A stretch of DNA of 64,000 nucleotides from positions 2,294,001 through 2,358,000 of the forward strand of contig NZ_CP108055.1 of NCBI RefSeq assembly GCF_036174265.1, in the 5' to 3' direction. Numbering within the stretch: the first letter of the stretch is position 1; each line of letters begins with the position of its first letter. Shown here piece by piece: positions 26,601 to 33,830 of the stretch. This DNA is from Streptomyces sp. NBC_00285 (GTDB lineage: Bacteria; Actinomycetota; Actinomycetes; Streptomycetales; Streptomycetaceae). Made by a program: the position numbers and the translations under genes. The notes beneath the pieces were generated by a model that saw nothing but the letters and a program-made list of their open reading frames with translations, made no database searches and was not told where the DNA came from.

Positions 26601-27470
26601 GGGCGTGCGGAGATCGGGCGGCGGGCGTTCCTCGGGAACTCGGGGATGACCGCGCCGGGGCGGACCGTGCCGGACGGCGGGCTCGTCGGGGTGCTGTCGG
26701 CGACGCCGAAGAAGGCGAAGAAGGGCACGTCGTATCTGGGGCTGCCGCCGGTGAAGCTGCCCCGCAACTCGGCCGACAGCGACCAGAGCCGGACGTACGA
26801 GCCGTCGGCGGGGCTGCTGTGGGCGCGCGGGCTCGTGGAGCTGTGCCGGATCGTGCCGGTGTTCTGCTCGGCGGGCGTGGCCGTGCTGACGGTGGCCGCG
26901 CTGTGCGCCCTCGGGCCGTGGGCGTGGCTGCTGGCCGGCGTGGTGCTGCTCGCGGCCGGTGCGCTGGCCGGTCTGGTGTCGATGGCCGCGAAGTGGCTGC
27001 TCGTGGGGCGACACCGCAGCGGGGAGCACCCGCTGTGGAGCGGCTTCGTATGGCGCAACGAGCTCGCGGACACCTTCGTCGAGGTGCTCGCGGTGCCGTG
27101 GCTGGCGGGCTCCGTGCCGGGTACGCCGGTGATGACGGCGTGGCTCAGGGGGCTCGGCGCGCGGATCGGCAAGGGCGTCTGGGTGGAGAGCTACTGGCTG
27201 CCGGAGACCGATCTGGTGACCCTGGAGGACGCGGCGACCGTGAACCGCGGCTGTGTGCTCCAGACCCACCTCTTCCACGACCGGATCTTGCGGACGGATA
27301 CTGTTGTTCTTCGTGAGGGTGCCACGCTGGGCCCTGGCGGGATCGTGCTGCCCGGCAGCACGATCGGGGCCCGCACCACACTGGGTCCCGCGTCGCTCGT
27401 CATGGCCGCGGAGTCCGTTCCGGACGACACCCGTTGGCTGGGCAACCCGATCGAGGCATGGCGTCCCTGA
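23607..27470 (+). CDS. Pls/PosA-type membrane non-ribosomal peptide synthetase
   Basis: A 1287-residue protein with A-T-membrane architecture and no condensation or thioesterase domain. The adenylation domain (about 35-510) has IIFTSGSTGRPKG, NTYGPTEATV, YRSGDLV, GRADEQIKLGGRRIELGE and TRTSGKVDRGALP. The thiolation domain (about 515-590) carries the phosphopantetheine serine in DFFAVGGSSL. The remaining 690 residues alternate paired transmembrane helices with three soluble blocks showing left-handed beta-helix (hexapeptide) repeats, as in epsilon-poly-lysine synthetase and the TIGR02353-type terminal region. Such enzymes link identical or few amino acids through side chains. ATG 23607 has GAGGA upstream. 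It overlaps an M1 peptidase gene. Confidence 0.88.
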   Translation: MAATHESNALGLLKDEFSAEIREQFGDTARFSGAPAASPRTLVDVFDASVRSYPDELALDDGTARLTYRALAVEVERLRLRLSEAGVGLGDRVGVRVPSGTNDLYVAILAVLAAGAAYVPVDAEDPDERAELVFGEAEVRAVVGAGHALTVNGRADSPAARPGIEHDAWIIFTSGSTGRPKGVAVSHRSAAAFVDAEAALFLTDDPIGPGDRVMAGLSVAFDASCEEMWLAWRYGACLVPVPRSQVRSGADLGPWLVEQEITVVSTVPTLASLWEPEALNDVRLLIFGGEACPPELVQRLVTEGREVWNTYGPTEATVVACASLMSGEEPIRIGLPLDGWELAVVDEAGDPVPMGASGQLVIGGVGLARYLDAEKDAEKYAPLKSLGWERAYRSGDLVQAEPEGLVFLGRADEQIKLGGRRIELGEVDAALQALPGVAGAAAAVRTARSGNQLLVGYVVTQDGWDHAAAVAKLRAELPAALVPLLAPVEDLPTRTSGKVDRGALPWPLEGLGTSGPAEELYGTEAWLAEQWAEVLGIPVTSAREDFFAVGGSSLAAAQLTTRLRTRYPSAAVLDIYQQPTLRKLARHLEESSQGDGTTRVIAPVPRSAQVIQLLVLVPLFTLMGLRWLVPLAALGNVLPYSWLPSTSWWLVGAGALLLFSPPGRLAIAAGGARLLLRGVQPGRYARGGSVHLRLWTAERLAEFIGATSLTGSWLERYARALGSKIGPDVDLHSLPPVTGMLRLGRGAAVESEVDLSGWWLDGDRLEIGAVRVGAHAVVGTRSMLFPGARVGKRAEVAPGSAVTGQIPTGQRWAGAPAVKLGKAKRNWPKERPVRGTYWRVMYGITGLALTLLPVLAGGAAFLVARPFLAGGSPLTGAFLALVPATLAFGLAYALLLLVGVRLLSLGLREGTYPTHSRIGWQAWTVTQLMDLSRETLFPLYAGLVTPVWLRLLGMRIGRGAEVSTVLALPSLTTVGEGAFLADDTLTAPYELGGGWVRIGRAEIGRRAFLGNSGMTAPGRTVPDGGLVGVLSATPKKAKKGTSYLGLPPVKLPRNSADSDQSRTYEPSAGLLWARGLVELCRIVPVFCSAGVAVLTVAALCALGPWAWLLAGVVLLAAGALAGLVSMAAKWLLVGRHRSGEHPLWSGFVWRNELADTFVEVLAVPWLAGSVPGTPVMTAWLRGLGARIGKGVWVESYWLPETDLVTLEDAATVNRGCVLQTHLFHDRILRTDTVVLREGATLGPGGIVLPGSTIGARTTLGPASLVMAAESVPDDTRWLGNPIEAWRP

Positions 27471-28918
27471 AAGCGGGCCACTCGGGTCCGGTGAGCGGTG
27501 TGACGACGCATCCGAGTGGCAACGCAGCGCAGGGAGCAGAAGCGGCAGTGGCAGTTCAGCAACCGGCGGGTTCGGACCCGTACTTCCCGGACCACGGTGA
27601 CGCCCGGTACCGGGTGCACCGGTACGAGCTCGCGCTGGACTACCGCCCCGGGCCGAACCGGCTGTCCGGGAGCGCCAGGATCAACGCCATAGCGGGACGT
27701 TCGCCGCTGGCCGAGTTCATGCTCAACCTGTCCGACTTCAAGATCGGCCGGGTGCGGGTGGACGGCCGGCAGGCGCACTACACGCACCGCGGCGGGAAGC
27801 TGCGGATCCGGCCCGGGAAGGCGGTGCGGCCCGGGGCCGCGTTCACCGTCGAGGTGCACTGGTCCGGCAACCCCAAGCCGGTCGGCAGTCCTTGGGGCGG
27901 CCTCGGCTGGGAGGAGCTGGAGGACGGGGCGCTGGTGGCGAGCCAGCCGATCGGGGCGCCGTCCTGGTACCCGTGCAACGACCGGCCCGCCGACAAGGCG
28001 TCGTACCAGATCTCGATCACCACGCCGTCCGCGTACGCGGTCGTGGCGGGCGGCAGGCTGCTGACCCGTACGACCAGGGCGTCCACGACGACCTGGGTGT
28101 ACGAGCAGGCCGCGCCCACGTCCAGTTATCTCGTCGGGCTGTCGATCGGCAAGTACCAGACGGTGCTGCTCGGCGATCCGGGTCCCGGCGGAGTGCCGCA
28201 GCACGGGCACATCCCGGCGCATCTGCTGCCGGAGTTCTCCCGGGACTTCGCCCGGCAGCCGCAGATGATGGAGCTGTTCCAGGAGCTGTTCGGGCCCTAT
28301 CCGTTCGACGAGTACGCGGTCGTCGTCACGGAGGAGGAGCTCGATGTGCCCGTGGAGGCGCAGGGGTTGTCGCTGTTCGGCGCCAACCACGTGGACGGGG
28401 CCCGGGGTTCGGAGCGGCTGGTGGCGCACGAGCTGGCGCACCAGTGGTTCGGCAACAGCGTGTCCATCGCGGACTGGCGGCACATCTGGCTGAACGAGGG
28501 GCTCGCCAAGTACGCCGAGTGGCTGTGGTCGGAGCACTCGGGGGGCCGTACCGCCCAGCAACTGGCCGCCGCCGCACACCGGTTGGTGTCCTCGCTCCCC
28601 CAGGATCTGCGGCTGGCCGACCCGGGCCGCAAGTCGATGTTCGACGACCGGCTCTACGAACGCGGCGGGCTCGCCGTGCACGCGGTGCGCTGCGCGATGG
28701 GCGACGAGGCGTTCTTCCGGATGCTGCGCGGCTGGGCGGGACTGCACCGGGGCGGGGCCGTGACCACCTCGACGTTCACGGCTCATGTCAACCGGTACGC
28801 GGACGAGCCGCTGACCGGGCTGCTCGACGCATGGGTGCGCGGCGTCGCGTTGCCGCCGCTGCCCACGATGATCCCGGCCCGCCCCGCGCATCCGCCCTCC
28901 AACGCCGGGTCGGCGTAG
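27458..28918 (+). CDS. M1 family metallopeptidase (aminopeptidase N-like)
   Basis: A 486-residue zinc aminopeptidase. An N-terminal beta domain (YELALDYRPGPNRLSGSARI) is followed by the thermolysin-like domain with VPVEAQGLSLF in place of the GAMEN exopeptidase motif, the zinc site HELAHQWFG (His324, Glu325, His328) and the third ligand in WLNEGLAKY (Glu347). There is no signal peptide. It is shorter than PepN, lacking the C-terminal helical domain. ATG 27458 lies inside the end of the NRPS gene, a 13-base overlap, so the two are co-translated. Epsilon-poly-lysine-degrading enzymes are M1 peptidases, so a role in trimming or self-protection against the NRPS product is a reasonable inference. 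Confidence 0.85.
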   Translation: MASLKAGHSGPVSGVTTHPSGNAAQGAEAAVAVQQPAGSDPYFPDHGDARYRVHRYELALDYRPGPNRLSGSARINAIAGRSPLAEFMLNLSDFKIGRVRVDGRQAHYTHRGGKLRIRPGKAVRPGAAFTVEVHWSGNPKPVGSPWGGLGWEELEDGALVASQPIGAPSWYPCNDRPADKASYQISITTPSAYAVVAGGRLLTRTTRASTTTWVYEQAAPTSSYLVGLSIGKYQTVLLGDPGPGGVPQHGHIPAHLLPEFSRDFARQPQMMELFQELFGPYPFDEYAVVVTEEELDVPVEAQGLSLFGANHVDGARGSERLVAHELAHQWFGNSVSIADWRHIWLNEGLAKYAEWLWSEHSGGRTAQQLAAAAHRLVSSLPQDLRLADPGRKSMFDDRLYERGGLAVHAVRCAMGDEAFFRMLRGWAGLHRGGAVTTSTFTAHVNRYADEPLTGLLDAWVRGVALPPLPTMIPARPAHPPSNAGSA

Positions 28919-29090
28919 ACGGTCGGGACGGGCTGATCGACGCGTGGGTCTACGGCGCCGCGCTGCCCCCGCTGCCCCCGCTGCCCCCGCTGCCCCCGCT
29001 GCCCCCGCTGCCCCCGCTGCCGACGATGTTCCCGGCCCGCCCCGCGGACCCGCCCACCGACGCCCGGTCGGCATAGGCGGTCGGGAGCAC
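28816..29090 (+). repeat. Tandem duplication of the M1 gene 3' end
   Basis: The stretch starting near 28816 (CGGGCTGCTCGACGCATGGG) and running through the M1 stop to about 28927 is repeated, diverged, from 28929 (CGGGCTGATCGACGCGTGGG) to about 29090. Both copies end in a GTCGGC(G/A)TAG stop followed by CGGTCGGGA. The second copy lies in a different frame from the M1 gene and encodes an alternative tail of Pro-Pro-Leu repeats ending PTDARSA. It has no start of its own and is likely a remnant. Confidence 0.75.
28962..29015 (+). repeat. 9-bp microsatellite (GCTGCCCCC)6
   Basis: Six perfect head-to-tail copies of GCTGCCCCC, with a seventh partial copy, inside the second copy of the duplicated M1 tail; the first copy has a single diverged GCCGCTGCC there. 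The repeat encodes Pro-Pro-Leu in the remnant frame. Slippage expansion after the duplication is the simplest reading. Confidence 0.85.
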
Positions 29091-29117
29091 GGCTACCGCG
29101 CCAGCACAATGGTGGTC

Positions 29118-29519
29118 ATGTCCCGACGTACCTCGAAGCCCCGGCCCCGCGCCACGTCCTGCCCCTGCGGTCTCGCGGAGGCCTACGACGGCTGCTGCGG
29201 CCGCTTCCACCGGGGTGAGGCCGCGGCGCCGACCGCCGAGTCCCTGATGCGCTCGCGGTACTGCGCTTTCGTGCGGCGCGAGGAGGGTTATCTGCTCCGC
29301 ACCTGGCATCCGCGGACCCGGCCGCAGGGCGTCGACTTCGACCCCGGTATGCGCTGGACCGGCCTGGAGATCCTCGGGACGAGTGACGGATCGGCCTTCC
29401 ACCCCGCCGGGACGGTGACCTTCCGGGCCTCGTTCGAGGGCGGTTCGCTGCACGAACGCAGCCGGTTCGAACGGGTCGACGGGGCCTGGGTGTACGTCGA
29501 CGGGGAGTTCCTCGACTGA
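29118..29519 (+). CDS. YchJ-like / SEC-C metal-binding family protein (UPF0225)
   Basis: A 133-residue protein. The N-terminus has SCPCGLAEAYDGCCGRFH, the Cys-rich zinc knuckle of YchJ/SEC-C proteins, followed by SLMRSRYCAFV and a C-terminal NTF2-like region (FRASFEGGSLHERSRFER). The length is usual for the short YchJ subgroup. ATG 29118 begins MSRRTSKPRPR; ATG 29109 is an in-frame alternative. Function unknown. Confidence 0.88.
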   Translation: MSRRTSKPRPRATSCPCGLAEAYDGCCGRFHRGEAAAPTAESLMRSRYCAFVRREEGYLLRTWHPRTRPQGVDFDPGMRWTGLEILGTSDGSAFHPAGTVTFRASFEGGSLHERSRFERVDGAWVYVDGEFLD

Positions 29520-29548
29520 GTCACGGCGGCTGGGTCACGGCGGCTGGG

Positions 29549-30250
29549 TCACGGCGCCAGGATGTCCAGCTCGTGGAGGGCGCCCGCCGCGATCTCGCGG
29601 GTCAGCTCCTCCGCGTGACCGGCGTCGCCCTCGCGGATCGCCTCGGCGAGGCGGACATGGAGGGTGACGGCGGCCGGGTCGGGGTCCTCGAACATGACCT
29701 CGTGGTGGGTGCGGCCGGTGAGGACCTCGGCGACGAGGTCGCCGAGGTGGGCGAACATCTCGTTGCCGGAGGCGTTGAGGACCACGCGGTGGAAGGCGAT
29801 GTCGTGGAAGAGGTAGCCCTGCAGCCGGTGGCCCTTGGAGTTGGCGACCATGCCGAGCGTGCATCTGGTGAGCTCGGCGCACTGCTCGGCCGTCGCGTTC
29901 TTCGCGGCCAGGCCCGCCGCCACCGGCTCGATCGCCGAGCGGAGCACCGTGAGGGAGCGCAGTTGCGCCGGGCGGTCGGCGCCTGCCAGCCGCCAGCGGA
30001 TGACCTGGGGGTCGTAGACGTTCCACTCGGCCTTGGGGCGCACCGTCACGCCCACGCGGCGGCGGGACTCGACCAGGTGCATGGACTCAAGGACCCGGAC
30101 CGCCTCGCGCATCACCGAACGTGAGACCTCGAAACGCTGGGCCAGTTCGTCGGTGCGCAGAACGCTCCCCGGCGGGTACTCGCCCGCGGTGATCGCGGGG
30201 CCGAGGGATTCCAGTACCTGCCCGTGCAGCCCCCGGCCCGATGTGGTCAT
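29549..30250 (-). CDS. gntR: GntR-family (FCD) regulator of gluconate utilisation
   Basis: A 233-residue FadR-subfamily regulator. The winged helix spans about 10-75 (RTDELAQRFEVSRSVMREAVRVLESMHL), with an unusually basic linker (ESRRRVGVTVRPKAEW). The FCD domain has DIAFHRVVL and GRTHHEVMF with the His residues expected for metal-dependent binding of a small sugar acid. It is divergent from gluconokinase and symporter genes, the standard arrangement in Streptomyces, where it represses the gluconate operon and is released by gluconate or its phosphate. Confidence 0.85.
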   Translation of the reverse strand: MTTSGRGLHGQVLESLGPAITAGEYPPGSVLRTDELAQRFEVSRSVMREAVRVLESMHLVESRRRVGVTVRPKAEWNVYDPQVIRWRLAGADRPAQLRSLTVLRSAIEPVAAGLAAKNATAEQCAELTRCTLGMVANSKGHRLQGYLFHDIAFHRVVLNASGNEMFAHLGDLVAEVLTGRTHHEVMFEDPDPAAVTLHVRLAEAIREGDAGHAEELTREIAAGALHELDILAP

Positions 30251-30387
30251 GCACTCAGCGTACGGGGCACATCACAGCGCCAAAAAGTCAGACTTATTTG
30301 GTACAGACTCTTGAATTCGTCGTACCTAATCGGTTTCAGTTGCGTTGACACACCTTGTCGAAGACGAAACCAGACAGTGAGGCAGCG
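30251..30387. promoter_or_regulatory. gntR-gntK divergent promoter/operator region
   Basis: This is a locally AT-rich stretch. It holds an inverted repeat TTTGGTAC (30297-30304) and GTACCTAA (30322-30329) with one mismatch, around a GAATTC core, and TTGACA at 30345-30350 as a likely -35 for the kinase operon. The repeat is positioned to overlap the outward promoters and is a plausible regulator site. Confidence 0.5.
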
Positions 30388-30894
30388 ATGAGGACCTCCC
30401 CTGTCGTCGTGGTCATGGGCGTCGCGGGCACCGGGAAGACCACCATCGGTCCCCTGCTCGCGGCCCGGCTCGGCGTTCCCTACGCCGAGGGCGACGACTT
30501 CCACCCGCCGGCCAACATCGCCAGGATGTCGGCCGGCACCCCGCTCACCGACGAGGACCGGTGGCCGTGGCTGGACGCCATCGGTTCCTGGGCGCACGGA
30601 CGGGCCGGGCTCGGCGGGGTGGTCAGCTGCTCGGCGCTGAAGCGGTCGTACCGTGACCGGCTGAGGGCTGAGGCACCCGGGGTCGTCTTCGTACACCTGG
30701 CGGGCGACCGGGCCCTCATCGAGGACCGGATGTCGCACCGGCAGGGGCACTTCATGCCCACCGCGCTGCTGGACTCTCAGTTCGCCACGCTCCAGCCCCT
30801 CCAGCGGGACGAGGCCGGGGTCGTGGTGGACGTGTCCGGCAGTCCGGAGGAGATCACCGAGCGGGCCGCCCAGGCGCTCGCCGGACACCCGTAA
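30388..30894 (+). CDS. gntK: Gluconokinase (thermoresistant GntK type)
   Basis: A 168-residue P-loop kinase that makes 6-phosphogluconate from gluconate with ATP, feeding the pentose phosphate pathway. The Walker A motif GVAGTGKTT is at 11-19, then GDDFHPPANIARM (substrate site), LTDEDRWPWL, CSALKRSYRDRLR and RQGHFMP, the standard order in GntK. ATG 30388 has GTGAGG upstream. It precedes the symporter by 53 bases. Confidence 0.95.
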   Translation: MRTSPVVVVMGVAGTGKTTIGPLLAARLGVPYAEGDDFHPPANIARMSAGTPLTDEDRWPWLDAIGSWAHGRAGLGGVVSCSALKRSYRDRLRAEAPGVVFVHLAGDRALIEDRMSHRQGHFMPTALLDSQFATLQPLQRDEAGVVVDVSGSPEEITERAAQALAGHP

Positions 30895-30947
30895 CACCCC
30901 GTCACCCCTTTTCCGAAGCACACCCCCGTACCTGCAAGGGAACCTCC

Positions 30948-32345
30948 GTGACCAGACTCAGCGTCGAGATGCTGGCAGCGGACGTGCCCGAGCCGATCAC
31001 CTCGGCCGGTCACGCTCAGCTGGGCATCGCCGTACTGGCGGGCATCGCCGTCATCGTCGTACTCATCACCACGTTCAAGCTCCACGCGTTCCTGGCGCTG
31101 ACCCTGGGCACTCTCGTGCTCGGCGCGGTCGCCGGGGCGCCCCTCGACAAGGCCATCACCAGCTTCACCACCGGCCTCGGGACCACGGTCGCCGGTGTCG
31201 GCGTGCTGATCGCCCTCGGCGCGATCCTCGGCAAGATGCTCGCCGACTCCGGCGGCGCGGACCAGATCGTCGACACCATCCTCGCGAGGGCCGGCGGCCG
31301 CTCCATGCCGTGGGCGATGGTCCTGATCGCCTCCGTCATCGGTCTGCCGCTGTTCTTCGAGGTCGGTGTCGTGCTGCTGATCCCGGTCGTGCTGATGGTG
31401 GCCAAGCGCGGCAACTACTCCCTGATGCGCATCGGCATCCCGGCCCTCGCCGGCCTGTCCGTGATGCACGGCCTGGTCCCGCCGCACCCCGGCCCGCTGG
31501 TCGCCATCGACGCGGTGCAGGCCAACCTCGGTGTCACGCTCGCGCTCGGCGTGCTGGTCGCCATCCCGACGGTGATCGTCGCCGGTCCGCTGTTCTCGAA
31601 GGTCGCGGCCCGCTGGGTGGACGTCCCGGCTCCCGACCGCATGGTCCCGCAGCGCGCCACCGAGGAGCTGGAGAAGCGTCCGGGCTTCGGTGCCACCCTC
31701 GCCACGATCCTGCTCCCGGTCGTCCTGATGCTCTCCAAGGCACTGGTCGACATCGTGATCGACAACCCCGACAACACCGTGCAGCGCGTCTTCGACGTCG
31801 TCGGCTCCCCGCTGATCGCACTGCTGGCCTCGGTCCTCGTGGGCATCTTCACGCTGCTTCGCCCCGCCGGGTTCGGCAAGGACCGCCTCACCCCGCTCGT
31901 CGAGAAGGGCCTCGCGCCCATCGCCGGCATCCTGCTGATCGTCGGCGCGGGCGGCGGCTTCAAGCAGACCCTGATCGACTCCGGTGTGGGCCGGATGGTC
32001 CTGGACATCTCCGAGGACTGGTCGATCCCGGCCCTGCTGCTGGCCTGGCTGATCGCGGTGGTGATCCGGCTGGCGACGGGCTCGGCGACGGTGGCCACGG
32101 TGTCCGCGGCCGGTCTGGTCGCCCCGCTGGCCGCGAACATGTCGACGACCCACACGGCCCTGCTCGTCCTCGCCATCGGCGCCGGCTCGCTCTTCTTCAG
32201 CCATGTCAACGACGCCGGGTTCTGGCTGGTGAAGGAGTACTTCGGCCTCGACGTCGGCCAGACCATCAAGACCTGGTCGATCATGGAGACGATCATCTCG
32301 GTGGTCGCGGGAGGCCTGGTCCTGCTGCTCTCCCTGATCATTTAG
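30948..32345 (+). CDS. gntP: Gluconate:H+ symporter (GntP family)
   Basis: A 465-residue integral membrane carrier of the GntP/GntT/DsdX family with about 12-14 helices. Family marks include GKMLADSGGADQIVDTIL, LPLFFEVGVVLL, VPPHPGPLVAI and HVNDAGFWLVKEYFGL. It imports gluconate for the neighbouring kinase. GTG 30948 follows AAGGGAACC. Confidence 0.93.
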   Translation: MTRLSVEMLAADVPEPITSAGHAQLGIAVLAGIAVIVVLITTFKLHAFLALTLGTLVLGAVAGAPLDKAITSFTTGLGTTVAGVGVLIALGAILGKMLADSGGADQIVDTILARAGGRSMPWAMVLIASVIGLPLFFEVGVVLLIPVVLMVAKRGNYSLMRIGIPALAGLSVMHGLVPPHPGPLVAIDAVQANLGVTLALGVLVAIPTVIVAGPLFSKVAARWVDVPAPDRMVPQRATEELEKRPGFGATLATILLPVVLMLSKALVDIVIDNPDNTVQRVFDVVGSPLIALLASVLVGIFTLLRPAGFGKDRLTPLVEKGLAPIAGILLIVGAGGGFKQTLIDSGVGRMVLDISEDWSIPALLLAWLIAVVIRLATGSATVATVSAAGLVAPLAANMSTTHTALLVLAIGAGSLFFSHVNDAGFWLVKEYFGLDVGQTIKTWSIMETIISVVAGGLVLLLSLII

Positions 32346-32370
32346 GGATACGGCGACGAGAGCATCCCCC

Positions 32371-32410
32371 GCACCCCCTGGGCACCGGTCACGGCCGCCA
32401 CAGGGGGTGC
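32371..32410. terminator. Terminator hairpin at convergent gntP/cytochrome b ends
   Basis: GCACCCCCTG at 32371-32380 pairs with CAGGGGGTGC at 32401-32410 around a 20-base loop; the right arm lies inside the last codons of the cytochrome b gene. Confidence 0.5.
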
Positions 32411-33009
32411 TCGCGGTCCGCCCACTCCTTGTCCACCGAGCCGGTGCGCAGCCCCCTGCGTGCCTCCGGGTCGCCGAGTGCCATGCCGATGTGGCCGGCG
32501 AGGACGATACCGACGGTCAGGGCGAGCCAGTCGTGGACGAAGGTCGCACTGGTGCGCCACTGGATCGGGGTGAGATGGGTGAACCACATCAGCAGGCCCG
32601 TGCCGAGCATGACGAGGCTCGCGCCGGAGATCCAGGCGGCGTAGACCTTCTGGCCCGCGTTGAACTTGCCCGCGGGCCGCGACACCCGGCGCTTGTCGCG
32701 GCGCAGGGCGGCGCGCAGCCAGACGCGGTCGTGCGGGCCGAAGCGGTTCAGGAAGCCCAGATCGGCGCGGAAGGCGCGCGAGATGAGGCCCACCAGGACC
32801 GGTGCGGGCAGGGCCAGACCGGCCCACTCGTGGACGCGCACCACCAGCTCGCGGCGGCCGACGAGTTCGGCGAACTGCGGGATGTACAGAAAGGCCGCCG
32901 TCACCACGCACACGCCCATCAGTGCGGCGGTCGTGCGGTGGACCCACTTCTGGCTGCGGCCGAAGCGGCGGACCCGAGTCGCGGGCGGGGCGTCAGTTCG
33001 TAGGTTCAT
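32389..33009 (-). CDS. Cytochrome b561-like membrane subunit
   Basis: A 206-residue membrane protein with four hydrophobic helices and His residues on them (KWVHRTTAALMG, VRVHEWAGLALP, TFVHDWLALTVG, LAGHIGMALG), suited to bind two b hemes. It probably passes electrons between the quinone pool and the Mo-enzyme encoded just upstream, whose stop overlaps this start by 17 bases. The tail ends REHPLWRP. Confidence 0.85.
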   Translation of the reverse strand: MNLRTDAPPATRVRRFGRSQKWVHRTTAALMGVCVVTAAFLYIPQFAELVGRRELVVRVHEWAGLALPAPVLVGLISRAFRADLGFLNRFGPHDRVWLRAALRRDKRRVSRPAGKFNAGQKVYAAWISGASLVMLGTGLLMWFTHLTPIQWRTSATFVHDWLALTVGIVLAGHIGMALGDPEARRGLRTGSVDKEWADREHPLWRP

Positions 33010-33721
33010 CGTCCCGCCCGTTCGACTTGCCGACCCAGGCGTCGACGTCGTAGCCCCGGTCCTCCCAGTAGCCCGGCTCCACGTCCTCGGTGACCGTGAT
33101 GCCGGACAGCCATTTGGCCGACTTGTAGAAGTACATGGGGGCCACGTAGAGGCGGACCGGGCCGCCGTGGGAGTGGCCGATGTCCTTGTCCTGCATGCGC
33201 AGGGCGACCAGGACGTCCGAGCGGCGGGCCTGGTCGAGGGTGAGGCTCTCGGTGTACGCCCCGTCGAAGCAGCTGAAGCGGACGGCGCCGGCCTTCGCCG
33301 TCACTCCGGCGGCGTCCAGCAGCCGGGACAGCCGTACGCCTTCGAACGGCGTGTCCGGGACCCGCCAGCCCGTCACGCACTGGACGTCCTTGACGAGCCG
33401 GGTCTGGGGCAGGGCGCGCAGGTCGGCCAGGGTGTACGACCGCGGGCGGGAGACCAGGCCGTCGATCGTGAGGCGGTAGTTCTGGGCGTCCTTGTGCGGT
33501 ACGGACGACGTCACCGAGTAGTAGCGGAAGCCGCCCCCGTTGGGGAGCAGTCCCGTCAGGCCGGTGGGGTCCTTGTCGGCTGCGCTGCCGAGGAAGGCCT
33601 CCAGGCCGCGTTGCAGGGTGGGGGCGGCGACCACGCCGAGCGCTCCCAGGCCGAGGGTGCCGAGGAGGACACGGCGGCCGACCGGCTTGCCGCGCTGCTC
33701 CTCGGGTTGTCCGGAGTTCAC
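32993..33721 (-). CDS. Molybdopterin-dependent oxidoreductase (sulfite oxidase fold)
   Basis: A 242-residue exported redox enzyme. The N-terminus GKPVGRRVLLGTLGLGALGV is a Tat signal or anchor. The molybdopterin domain has the Mo-ligand Cys in DVQCVTGWRVPDTPFEGVRL, and GHSHGGPVRLYVAPMYFYKSAKW, as in YedY/MsrP-like proteins. It likely works with the cytochrome b encoded next. I use GTG 33721 (VNSGQPEEQ); an in-frame ATG at 33799 would add 26 residues of poor signal-peptide character. The substrate (methionine sulfoxide, sulfite or other) is open. Confidence 0.85.
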   Translation of the reverse strand: MNSGQPEEQRGKPVGRRVLLGTLGLGALGVVAAPTLQRGLEAFLGSAADKDPTGLTGLLPNGGGFRYYSVTSSVPHKDAQNYRLTIDGLVSRPRSYTLADLRALPQTRLVKDVQCVTGWRVPDTPFEGVRLSRLLDAAGVTAKAGAVRFSCFDGAYTESLTLDQARRSDVLVALRMQDKDIGHSHGGPVRLYVAPMYFYKSAKWLSGITVTEDVEPGYWEDRGYDVDAWVGKSNGRDDEPTN

Positions 33722-33798
33722 GCATCCATTCGAACACCCGCGACCCCCGGGGGGCCAGGAATCGCGGGTGCTCGTCAGACTTTGGTAACCACTTCTCA

Positions 33799-33828
33799 CC
33801 CGGATCTCAGGGAGCGTCCGGATCCGGG
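33799..33828 (-). terminator. Terminator hairpin after the APC permease gene
   Basis: CCCGGATC at 33799-33806 pairs with GATCCGGG at 33821-33828 around a 14-base loop, immediately downstream of the minus-strand permease. Confidence 0.45.
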
Positions 33829-33830
33829 GG

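Noticed and set aside
23607..27470. A complete secondary-metabolite cluster around the NRPS
   Set aside because: Apart from the overlapping M1 gene, neighbours are tRNA, YchJ-like and gluconate genes, with no dedicated tailoring or transport genes.
28962..29015. CRISPR-like array
   Set aside because: The repeats are 9 bp with no spacers, and no cas gene is present in the window.
28919..29076. Second copy of the M1 tail as a separate small gene
   Set aside because: It has no start codon with a ribosome site and begins within the duplicated segment; best read as a remnant.
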